From: Actinomycetota bacterium
GTDB lineage: Bacteria; Actinomycetota; Actinomycetes; Streptosporangiales; Streptosporangiaceae
Direction of reading: 5' to 3'
DNA length: 5,677 nucleotides
Assembly: GCA_003168295.1 (NCBI GenBank)
Contig: PMST01000647.1
Location: 12,948 to 18,624, forward strand
Both the position numbers and the translations under genes were made by a program. Within the stretch, counting starts at the first letter, position 1. Each line of letters starts with the position of its first letter. The notes under the pieces were generated by a model. The model saw only the letters and a list, made by a program, of their open reading frames with translations, did no database searches and had not been told where the DNA came from. Of the stretch, positions 1-4,504 are shown piece after piece.

Positions 1-186
1 GAGGGACTTCCGGCCGGGGTCGAGACCGGCATCAGGTTCGTGACGCCAGACGCCGACGACCTGCACTCCGGGCTGCGAGCCAGCGGCGTCGATGCCGACG
101 ACGTGCTGCGCTGGGATGGCGTCCCGCCCATGTTCGCCTTCCGCGACCTGGACGGCAACGGGATGGAGATCGTCGAGCAGCGGTGA
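1..186 (+). CDS. VOC (glyoxalase/bleomycin-resistance fold) protein, C-terminal fragment
   Basis: This is the last 61 codons of a protein whose start lies left of the window; it ends at TGA 184-186. The readable tail ends in PPMFAFRDLDGNGMEIVEQR. This matches the closing strand of the vicinal-oxygen-chelate fold, where a hydrophobic strand leads into D-x-D-G-N followed by a hydrophobic-E pair. The glutamate of MEIVE (residue 56 of the fragment) sits where family members place their last metal ligand. Upstream, the stretch IRFVTPDADDLHSGLRASGV fits the beta-strand plus helix ("V.D.D.....L...G") of the second beta-alpha-beta-beta-beta module. VOC proteins include glyoxalase I, dioxygenases and antibiotic-binding proteins, so the substrate cannot be named from this fragment. 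The gene converges on the TOPRIM gene, with a strong hairpin between them. Confidence 0.85.
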   Translation, partial: EGLPAGVETGIRFVTPDADDLHSGLRASGVDADDVLRWDGVPPMFAFRDLDGNGMEIVEQR

Positions 187-212
187 AGCCACGATAAGCC
201 GGACGGCCGCAG

Positions 213-260
213 GGGTCTTTGTCTGACCGGGTAGACATCTGATGGGTAAGACAAGGGCCC
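213..260 (+). terminator. Long intergenic hairpin between convergent genes
   Basis: Bases 213-228 pair with 245-260 around a 16-nt loop. There are 15 pairs in 16 positions (two G-U, one G-A mismatch), including GGG/CCC at the base and TTGTCT/AGACAA in the middle. It begins 26 bp after the VOC stop and ends 8 bp before the TOPRIM stop. No U-run follows, which is usual for terminators in GC-rich actinomycetes. The two G-U pairs become A-C mismatches in the opposite transcript, so it should work better for the plus-strand (VOC) RNA. It may also serve the converging gene. Confidence 0.6.
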
Positions 261-268
261 TGATCGGG

Positions 269-940
269 TCAGACATGGGCGAGGACGCCGGCCAGCGGGC
301 AGGGTACCTGGGTGAGGTCGAGCGCTCCGGCGAGCACGTGGCCGTAGTGGATCTTCCGGCCGGAGCGGGTGCCCAGGAAGCGCCGCAGCTGCTGTTCGCG
401 GGGCCTGGCCCGCTGCGCGGGCTGCTTGGCGAAGGTGCGGAACGGGCCGAGTTCACCCTGCGCCTGGATCAGCTGCTCGGTCACCGCGACACCGAGCGCG
501 CGGATCAGCTCGTCCTCCAGATCGGTGACGCAGACGAAGAAACCGAGTCGTTCCAGGCCGGCCCGGCCCGGGCCGGCTGCCAGGCCGGCCCGTTCCAGGC
601 CGCAGCGGAAGGCGGGCTCCTCCCCCTCGTCGCACAGGCCCGCCAGCCGGACGCCGAACCCGCGAGGGCCGAACACCTCAAGGAAATGCCCGATGTTGGT
701 CGCGCCCCCCATCGGCACCACGAAAACTCCCTCGCCGCTCAGGTCCCGGCCGCAGCGCCCGGCCAGGGTGACGAGCGCGGCCTGGTCGCTCATGCCCTCG
801 ACGAGCACGACCGCGCACGAGCCCGGGCCGAGGCGGGCTCGGGCCACCGCGGCGGCGAGCGCGGCGCTGCTGCCGCCGGCCGCTTCGGTGATGGCGGCGA
901 GCCGGGCGAGCGGCTGGTCGTCCACGGGCCTAGTTCGCAC
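269..940 (-). CDS. Stand-alone TOPRIM-domain protein (OLD-type nucleotidyl transferase/hydrolase fold)
   Basis: This 223-aa protein has a TOPRIM core resembling that of OLD-family endonucleases, but with no ABC-type ATPase domain before it. Motif 1 is VVLVEGMSDQAAL (catalytic-type Glu48, Asp52). A conserved-looking FVVPMGGATNIGHFL follows at residues 73-87. The second acidic motif is GLCDEGEE (Asp104 to Glu108) and the third is CVTDLEDELIRALG (Asp140, Glu142). The C-terminal part (RTFAKQPAQ..., then FLGTRSGRKIHYGHVL) matches, from memory, a widespread Streptomyces-type protein often annotated as a TOPRIM protein or ATP-dependent endonuclease. TOPRIM domains bind Mg2+ and act in nucleic-acid strand cleavage, primase or topoisomerase chemistry; the substrate here is unknown. 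The start is GTG at 940; a second GTG at 925 is possible and neither has a clear ribosome-binding site. The gene is divergent from the MetE-like gene. Confidence 0.85.
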   Translation of the reverse strand: MRTRPVDDQPLARLAAITEAAGGSSAALAAAVARARLGPGSCAVVLVEGMSDQAALVTLAGRCGRDLSGEGVFVVPMGGATNIGHFLEVFGPRGFGVRLAGLCDEGEEPAFRCGLERAGLAAGPGRAGLERLGFFVCVTDLEDELIRALGVAVTEQLIQAQGELGPFRTFAKQPAQRARPREQQLRRFLGTRSGRKIHYGHVLAGALDLTQVPCPLAGVLAHV

Positions 941-1002
941 GGGCTCAGTTTCGCACCGGGAGGGCTCGGGTCCGGAACCGTTTTTCTGGCAAGCTGCCTG
1001 TC
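941..1002. promoter_or_regulatory. Divergent intergenic region (TOPRIM / MetE-like)
   Basis: Only 62 bp separate the two divergent start codons, so both promoters must lie here or overlap the gene starts. TTCGCAC occurs at 934-940 (overlapping the TOPRIM start) and again at 950-956, a 16-bp period; the second copy extends to TTCGCACCGGG. An imperfect palindrome GGTCCGGAACC lies at 969-979. No -10/-35 pair convinces in either direction. The MetE-like ATG has no obvious Shine-Dalgarno sequence, so a leaderless transcript is possible. The promoter location is inferred from gene arrangement only. Confidence 0.3.
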
Positions 1003-2166
1003 ATGCAGCACAGCACCGATCGCATCCGCACCACGCACGTCGGCAGCCTGGCCCGCCCGGCGGCGCTGCTTGACCTGATGAGGGCGGCGGCCCGCGGGCA
1101 GCCGGTAGACCCGGCCGCGCTGGCCGAGGCCGAACGTCAGGCGGTGACAGACGTCGTGACCCGCCAGCGCGCGGCGGGGCTGGACGTGGTCAGCGACGGC
1201 GAGCAGACCAAGTCCGGGTTCTTCGCCTACATCGGGCAGCGGCTGAGCGGGTTCGAGCCCCGTCCGGGCCACAGCGCGCTTGACACGTTCCGGGCCGAGG
1301 TCGACAGCTTCCCGGAGTACTACGAGCAGTACTTCGCCAGGGCGATGGCCGGCGGGGCGGCCGTCCCTATCGTCCCGCTTGGCTGCACCGGGCCGGTGTC
1401 CTACACCGGGCAGGACCGCCTGCGCCGCGACCTCGACCTGCTCCGCGCCGCGACCAGCCCGGGCGTCGGGTCCAGCCCGGACGAGGTGTTCGTCTGCGCG
1501 GTGGCGCCCAGCGGGGTCGGCGGCAATGAGTACTACCCGACCCAGGGCGCGTACCTGAACGCTGTGGCCGACGCGCTGCACGTGGAGTACGCGGCCATCA
1601 TCGACGCGGGCTTCACCCTGCAGATCGACGACCCGTTCCTGACCGACGTGTTCAGCTACGGCACCGGTTCGGCGGCGGACAAGCTCGAGACGGCAGGCCG
1701 TTACGTCGACGCGATCAACCGGGGCCTGCGTGGCCTGCCCCGCGACCGGGTACGGCTGCACACCTGCTACGGCATCAACGAGGGGCCGCGGGTGCACGAC
1801 GCGCCGCTGGCGGACCTGATCGACGTGCTGTTCACGATCCAGGCCGGGGCCTTCTCCTTCGAGGCGGCCAACCCCAGGCACGAGCACGCGTATCACGTGT
1901 TCGAGTCGGTCAAGCCGCCGCCGGACACGGTCCTGCTGCCCGGGGTCATCAGCCACGCCACCAGCATCGTCGAGCACCCGGAGGTCATCGCCGACCGGAT
2001 CGTGCGCTTCGCCGAGCTCGTCGGCCGGGAAAACGTCGTGGCCAGCGCCGACTGCGGCTTCGCCTCCCAGGCCAGCTACACGCCGGAGATCCACCCGAGC
2101 ATCGTCTGGGCCAAGTTCGAGGCGCTCACGGAAGGAGCGCGCCGGGCCACCGCCCGGCTCTGGTGA
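1003..2166 (+). CDS. Cobalamin-independent methionine synthase C-domain-like methyltransferase (core MetE / epoxyalkane:CoM transferase superfamily)
   Basis: This 387-aa protein corresponds to the zinc-dependent TIM-barrel half of MetE (full MetE is about 750 aa). The N-terminus RIRTTHVGSLARP is the family opening. VVSDGEQ (Asp65, Glu67) and LQIDDP (Asp209, Asp210) match barrel motifs that hold the thiol substrate. The zinc site is visible: His253 and Cys255 in RLHTCYG, Glu287 in FSFEAANPRHEH, and Cys351 in ASADCGF. Members activate a thiol such as homocysteine or coenzyme M on zinc and alkylate it. The N-terminal half of MetE, which contributes to methyl-folate binding, is absent, so the methyl donor and even the thiol are uncertain. 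The ATG at 1003 gives the expected N-terminus. The gene is monocistronic by arrangement, with a hairpin after its stop. Folate-independent methionine synthase and other alkyl transferases remain possible. Confidence 0.85.
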   Translation: MQHSTDRIRTTHVGSLARPAALLDLMRAAARGQPVDPAALAEAERQAVTDVVTRQRAAGLDVVSDGEQTKSGFFAYIGQRLSGFEPRPGHSALDTFRAEVDSFPEYYEQYFARAMAGGAAVPIVPLGCTGPVSYTGQDRLRRDLDLLRAATSPGVGSSPDEVFVCAVAPSGVGGNEYYPTQGAYLNAVADALHVEYAAIIDAGFTLQIDDPFLTDVFSYGTGSAADKLETAGRYVDAINRGLRGLPRDRVRLHTCYGINEGPRVHDAPLADLIDVLFTIQAGAFSFEAANPRHEHAYHVFESVKPPPDTVLLPGVISHATSIVEHPEVIADRIVRFAELVGRENVVASADCGFASQASYTPEIHPSIVWAKFEALTEGARRATARLW

Positions 2167-2196
2167 CGACACCACCTGCGGCGTCGCCAACACCCT

Positions 2197-2215
2197 GGCC
2201 GCGGTCGACGCGGCC
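2197..2215 (+). terminator. GC hairpin between convergent genes
   Basis: GGCCGCG (2197-2203) pairs perfectly with CGCGGCC (2209-2215) around the 5-nt loop GTCGA. It lies in the 53-bp gap between the MetE-like stop (TGA 2164-2166) and the amidohydrolase stop (TAG, 2220-2222 on the minus strand). It has no T-run, and the symmetry allows it to act on both transcripts. Its position is the main evidence; a 7-bp GC stem can arise by chance in such DNA. Confidence 0.45.
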
Positions 2216-2219
2216 CCGG

Positions 2220-3941
2220 CTAGCTCCAGCCGTCGATCGCGCCGCTGTCGTAGCGGCACCGGCCGTCGACCAGGGTGGCGAGCACCTGCAGGCCGGCGAT
2301 GCGGTCCGGGCTGACGGCGGTCGGATCTTCCGACAGCACCACCAGGTCGGCGAGCTGGCCGCCGATGATCGAGCCCTTGACGTGCTCCTGGCGGCTGGCG
2401 TAGGCCGATCCGGCGGTGTACGCGTACAGCGCCTGGGCCGCGGTGATCGCCTCGGCCGGGTTGAACGGCGCGCCCGAGGCGGTGCGCCGGGTGACCATGT
2501 CGGCGATGCCGAGCAGCGGCGTCCCGGCAACGACCGGCCGGTCCGAGCTACCGGGCAGGACCATGCCCGCCTCGATCAGGGAGCGCTGCCGGTACAGCCA
2601 GTCCTGCCGTCCCGGGCCGACCGCGGCCAGCATGCCGTCGCCCAGCTCGCTCGCGAACCGGCCCTGCGGCACGGCGACCACGCCGAGCTCGGCCGCCCGG
2701 GTGACCTGGCCGGGCTGGGTCACGGCGAAGTGCTCGATGCGGTGCCGCGGGTCCCGCCGCGGGTACTGGGCCAGCGCGCGGGCGTAGGCGTCGAGGGCCA
2801 CGTCGATGGCCCGGTCGCCGATCGCGTGGGTGGCGACCTGCCAGCCGGAACGGTGCGCGGCGATGATCGTGGCCTGCAGGTCCGCGGCGTCGGCCTGCAG
2901 GTAGCCGCGCCCGGCGCCCGGGTCGGGGTGTCCGTCGGGCCCCGCGTAGGGGTCATGCATGGCGGCGGTGCGGCCGACCAGGGAGCCGTCGGAGAAGATC
3001 TTCACGGCGCCGATCCGGAGCCAGTCGTCGCCGAACCCGGACCGGATACCCAGGTCCAGGCCCAGGTTCAGGCCATCGTCGGGGTGCGCGCCCAGGGCGT
3101 GCAGCACCTCGGCGGCCACCATGAGCTCGACCCGGACGCCCAGTCGGCCCTGATCCCGGACGGCCTGGTAGGCGGCCAGCTCGACCGGGCTGTGGCCGAT
3201 CCAGCCGCCGCCGATACCTGCCTCGGTGCAGCTGGTGATGCCTTCGGACAGGTACACCGCGGCGGCCCTGGCGATGGCCTCGGTCAGCTCCGCCAGCGGG
3301 TACGGGTAAACCAGCGCCCCGATCAGCGCCTGGGCCCGCTCCTCGAGCAGACCGTTGGGGCGTCCGTCCGGGTCGGTGGCGACCCGGCCGCCGGGCACCT
3401 CGGTGGCCACGGCGTCCAGCCCCAGCGCGGCCAGCACGTCGGTGTTCACCACGCACATATGCCCTGAGGTGTGCCGCAGCCAGACACGCCGGCCGGGGGC
3501 GGCCCGGTCCAGGGCGTCGCGGTGGGGATGGGCGCCCAGCTTGTTCTGGTCGTACCCGGCTCCCACCACCCAGTCACCGGGGGCGGTCGCCGCGGCCCGG
3601 GCCGCGATCGCCGCGTACAGCTCGTCCAGGCTGCCGATCGGCGGTGAGCGCAAGTCGACCTCGGCCAGGGACATGCCGAACCCGAGCATGTGGTTGTGCG
3701 CGTCGTTGAAGCCAGGCAGCAGGGTCGCCCCGCGCAGGTCGACCACCTGGGCTGCGTTGAACTGGGCTGCGTTGAACTGGGCCGGGTTGACCTCGGCTGG
3801 GTTGACCTCCGCTGGGTTGGCCTCGGCTGGGCTCCCGGCCACGGCCTCGATCCGGCCGCCGGTGATCGTCACCGCGGACGCCCGGGGCCGAGCGGGATCC
3901 ATGGTCAGCACGTTCGCGTTGACCAGCGCCAGATCCGCCAT
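2220..3941 (-). CDS. Metal-dependent amidohydrolase (AepA/YtcJ-like)
   Basis: This 573-aa protein shows the amidohydrolase plan: an N-terminal beta strip (residues 1-75), a TIM barrel and a C-terminal strip ending in GGQLADLVVLSEDP. Metal ligands are in order: HxH in DAHNH (His82, His84), Lys314 in AVKIFSDGS (probably carboxylated), His372 in THAIGD, His404 in RIEHF and Asp467 in GSSDRPV. This set and the length fit the AepA/YtcJ-like subgroup, predicted cytosolic hydrolases of C-N bonds whose substrates are mostly unknown. There is no signal peptide. The loop before VVDLRGATLLPGF is enlarged by AxNPA/QFNAA repeats (residues 39-68), which explains the slightly large size. The ATG at 3939-3941 gives the natural start MADLALVNANVLTMD, but no Shine-Dalgarno precedes it. 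A possible small ORF ends 12 bp upstream, so coupling is conceivable. Confidence 0.92.
   Translation of the reverse strand: MADLALVNANVLTMDPARPRASAVTITGGRIEAVAGSPAEANPAEVNPAEVNPAQFNAAQFNAAQVVDLRGATLLPGFNDAHNHMLGFGMSLAEVDLRSPPIGSLDELYAAIAARAAATAPGDWVVGAGYDQNKLGAHPHRDALDRAAPGRRVWLRHTSGHMCVVNTDVLAALGLDAVATEVPGGRVATDPDGRPNGLLEERAQALIGALVYPYPLAELTEAIARAAAVYLSEGITSCTEAGIGGGWIGHSPVELAAYQAVRDQGRLGVRVELMVAAEVLHALGAHPDDGLNLGLDLGIRSGFGDDWLRIGAVKIFSDGSLVGRTAAMHDPYAGPDGHPDPGAGRGYLQADAADLQATIIAAHRSGWQVATHAIGDRAIDVALDAYARALAQYPRRDPRHRIEHFAVTQPGQVTRAAELGVVAVPQGRFASELGDGMLAAVGPGRQDWLYRQRSLIEAGMVLPGSSDRPVVAGTPLLGIADMVTRRTASGAPFNPAEAITAAQALYAYTAGSAYASRQEHVKGSIIGGQLADLVVLSEDPTAVSPDRIAGLQVLATLVDGRCRYDSGAIDGWS
3751..3840 (-). 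repeat. 15-bp tandem repeat coding pentads in the amidohydrolase
   Basis: There are six consecutive 15-bp units. Units 1 and 2 (3751-3780) are identical (GCTGCGTTGAACTGG). Units 3-5 (3781-3825) are variants with GGGTTG and CCTC, and unit 6 (3826-3840) is degenerate. On the minus strand they encode a run of five-residue units, A-E-V-N-P then A-Q-F-N-A, across residues 39-68, with Asn fixed in most units. The repeat preserves frame and lies in a surface loop of the N-terminal beta strip, so length variation should be tolerated. Identity of the first two units suggests recent duplication by slippage. Confidence 0.9.
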
Positions 3942-3953
3942 GGGGGGCCGCGG

Positions 3954-4091
3954 TTACCGGCCGGCCAGCACGGCGAACTGCCGGGCCCAGGCCCAGATCA
4001 CCTCGGGAGGATCCAGGGCGGCGATGGCCGGGCAGATCCGCTCACCGTCTATGACGCGGTGAGCGGGCCGTTCCGCGGGCAGGAGATGCAC
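3954..4091 (-). CDS. Possible small protein or remnant upstream of the amidohydrolase
   Basis: From a GTG at 4091 to TAA at 3954-3956 the frame encodes 45 aa, ending IAALDPPEVIWAWARQFAVLAGR. Almost every third position in the last 30 codons is G or C, and the ending is protein-like (acidic plus Trp/Phe amphipathic helix). Further upstream the same frame loses codon bias and runs into AT-rich DNA. The piece is therefore either a small gene starting near 4091 or the surviving 3' end of a decayed one. There is no strong ribosome-binding site, only a weak GGA just before the GTG. It ends 12 bp before the amidohydrolase ATG, in the same direction. I do not recognise the sequence. An internal perfect inverted repeat (4038-4066) argues that the DNA may instead be regulatory. 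Confidence 0.25.
   Translation of the reverse strand: MHLLPAERPAHRVIDGERICPAIAALDPPEVIWAWARQFAVLAGR
4038..4066. repeat. Perfect 10-bp inverted repeat
   Basis: CCGCTCACCG (4038-4047) and CGGTGAGCGG (4057-4066) are exact reverse complements separated by 9 nt. The element starts about 97 bp upstream of the amidohydrolase ATG. It could be a protein operator (centre-to-centre distance 19 bp, nearly two helical turns) or an RNA hairpin in the amidohydrolase leader. No T-run flanks it on either strand, so a classical terminator is less likely. Confidence 0.6.
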
Positions 4092-4187
4092 CGGTCCAGG
4101 ATTCCACAACCGGCGTCGCCGGGCGTAGCCAACGCCCAGGGACCCGCCAGGGCAGTTTGTAGCTTGGAGCCGGCCAGGCGCACGAGG

Positions 4188-4224
4188 CCCGATCGTTCGG
4201 GAAAAAAAGATTGTCAAATATCTT
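4188..4224. promoter_or_regulatory. AT-rich island with A7 tract and promoter-like hexamers
   Basis: A short palindrome CCCGA-TCGT-TCGGG (4188-4201) is followed by seven A's (4202-4208) and an AT-rich stretch to 4224. On the minus strand a perfect TTGACA lies at 4217-4212, pointing to the amidohydrolase, but 17 bp on there is only GATCGG, not a -10. On the plus strand TATCTT (4219-4224) could be a -10, with TTCGGG as a poor -35 17 bp before it. The T-run precedes the hairpin on the minus strand, so it does not form an intrinsic terminator there. A promoter or a bent-DNA site is plausible but unproven. Confidence 0.3.
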
Positions 4225-4313
4225 CTGAACGGCCCTGGTTCCGGCCTCCGCCACCACTCGCGCACCGTGGGAAAGTGGTGCTGACCCCCGGGCGGATGGT
4301 GGGGTTTTCCGCA

Positions 4314-4342
4314 TTGCCGGCGGCCGGGCGCGGGGGTAGCCT
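4314..4342 (+). promoter_or_regulatory. Housekeeping-type promoter for the coiled-coil gene
   Basis: TTGCCG (4314-4319), a 17-bp spacer and TAGCCT (4337-4342) match the actinomycete primary-sigma pattern TTG.C. / TA...T with ideal spacing. The predicted transcription start near 4349 leaves a leader of about 155 nt before the ATG at 4505. Alternating CTGCC/GGCAG/CTGCC segments (4341-4345, 4352-4356, 4365-4369) can form small alternative hairpins around and after the start site. Confidence 0.45.
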
Positions 4343-4424
4343 GCCGGTAGAGGCAGCGCACCACCTGCCCGCTTCCGAGCCAGCGACCGGCCCGCGCCGA
4401 CGATGGCCGCGAGGACAAGGGTCT

Positions 4425-4502
4425 ATGACTCGGGCGCATCTTGAAGGTCATGCCATTCACCGTGGCGGGCAGACGCGGGCCGACCCGCCGGGAAGAAAAT
4501 GA
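4425..4502 (+). CDS. Possible 25-aa leader ORF overlapping the next start
   Basis: ATG 4425-4427 opens a 25-codon frame (MTRAHLEGHAIHRGGQTRAD, then PPGRK) ending at TGA 4500-4502. That stop overlaps the alternative ATG at 4499 in an ATGA arrangement typical of translational coupling. Candidate ribosome-binding sites are GAGG at 4411-4414 and AAGGG at 4417-4421, neither ideally spaced. The peptide resembles nothing I know and lacks strong codon bias (CTT, GGT, CAT and ATT occur). Chance is a fair alternative. Confidence 0.15.
   Translation: MTRAHLEGHAIHRGGQTRADPPGRK
4490..4496 (+). promoter_or_regulatory. Ribosome-binding site deciding the coiled-coil protein start
   Basis: GGGAAGA (4490-4496) is the only purine-rich Shine-Dalgarno-like run near the two candidate starts. 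It lies 8 nt before ATG 4505 but only 2 nt before ATG 4499. The spacing favours 4505, giving the N-terminus MTQDKARK rather than MIMTQDKARK. Confidence 0.5.
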
Positions 4503-4504
4503 TC

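Larger units (their letters stand above)
3942..4504. other. Gene-poor gap upstream of two divergent genes
   Basis: This 563-bp gap lies between the amidohydrolase start (leftward) and the coiled-coil protein start (rightward), so it must hold the control regions of both. Its left third has GC-rich third positions in one minus-strand frame and may code for a small protein. The middle (about 4200-4230) is the most AT-rich part of the window. The right third carries a good plus-strand promoter and a short possible leader ORF. I see no RNA gene and no recognisable riboswitch. Confidence 0.7.

Noticed and set aside
549..602. Duplicated CCAGGCCGGCCCG segments in the TOPRIM gene (553-565 and 580-592)
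   Set aside because: They encode a normal stretch of the protein (GLERAGLAAGPGRAGLERLGF) and are explained by repeated Gly/Ala/Arg/Leu codons rather than an inserted element.
974..1000. GGAAC at 974-978 as an ECF-sigma -35 for the MetE-like gene
   Set aside because: No matching -10 follows at 16-18 bp, so a five-base match alone is not enough.
242..1078. Plus-strand frame opposite the TOPRIM gene
   Set aside because: Composition is Gly/Ala/Arg-rich without motifs; the minus strand encodes a coherent TOPRIM core with three acidic motifs.
790..2259. Long minus-strand frame opposite the MetE-like gene
   Set aside because: It has no recognisable domain and spans two genes and their control region, while the plus strand carries an intact zinc-site methyltransferase.
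2163..3467. Long plus-strand frame opposite the amidohydrolase
   Set aside because: The amidohydrolase on the minus strand has a full set of metal-site motifs over its entire length; the opposite frame shows no motif and is explained by GC-rich codon structure.
4188..4208. CCCGA/TCGGG hairpin next to A7 as an intrinsic terminator
   Set aside because: On the plus strand it is followed by A's, and on the minus strand the T-run comes before the stem, so neither transcript has stem then U-run; the stem is also only 5 bp.
4281..4290. CTGACCCCCG as a third copy of the right-end CTGACCCCAC repeat, making an element 4281-5630
   Set aside because: It matches only nine bases, in the same orientation rather than inverted, and the enclosed gene is not a transposase.
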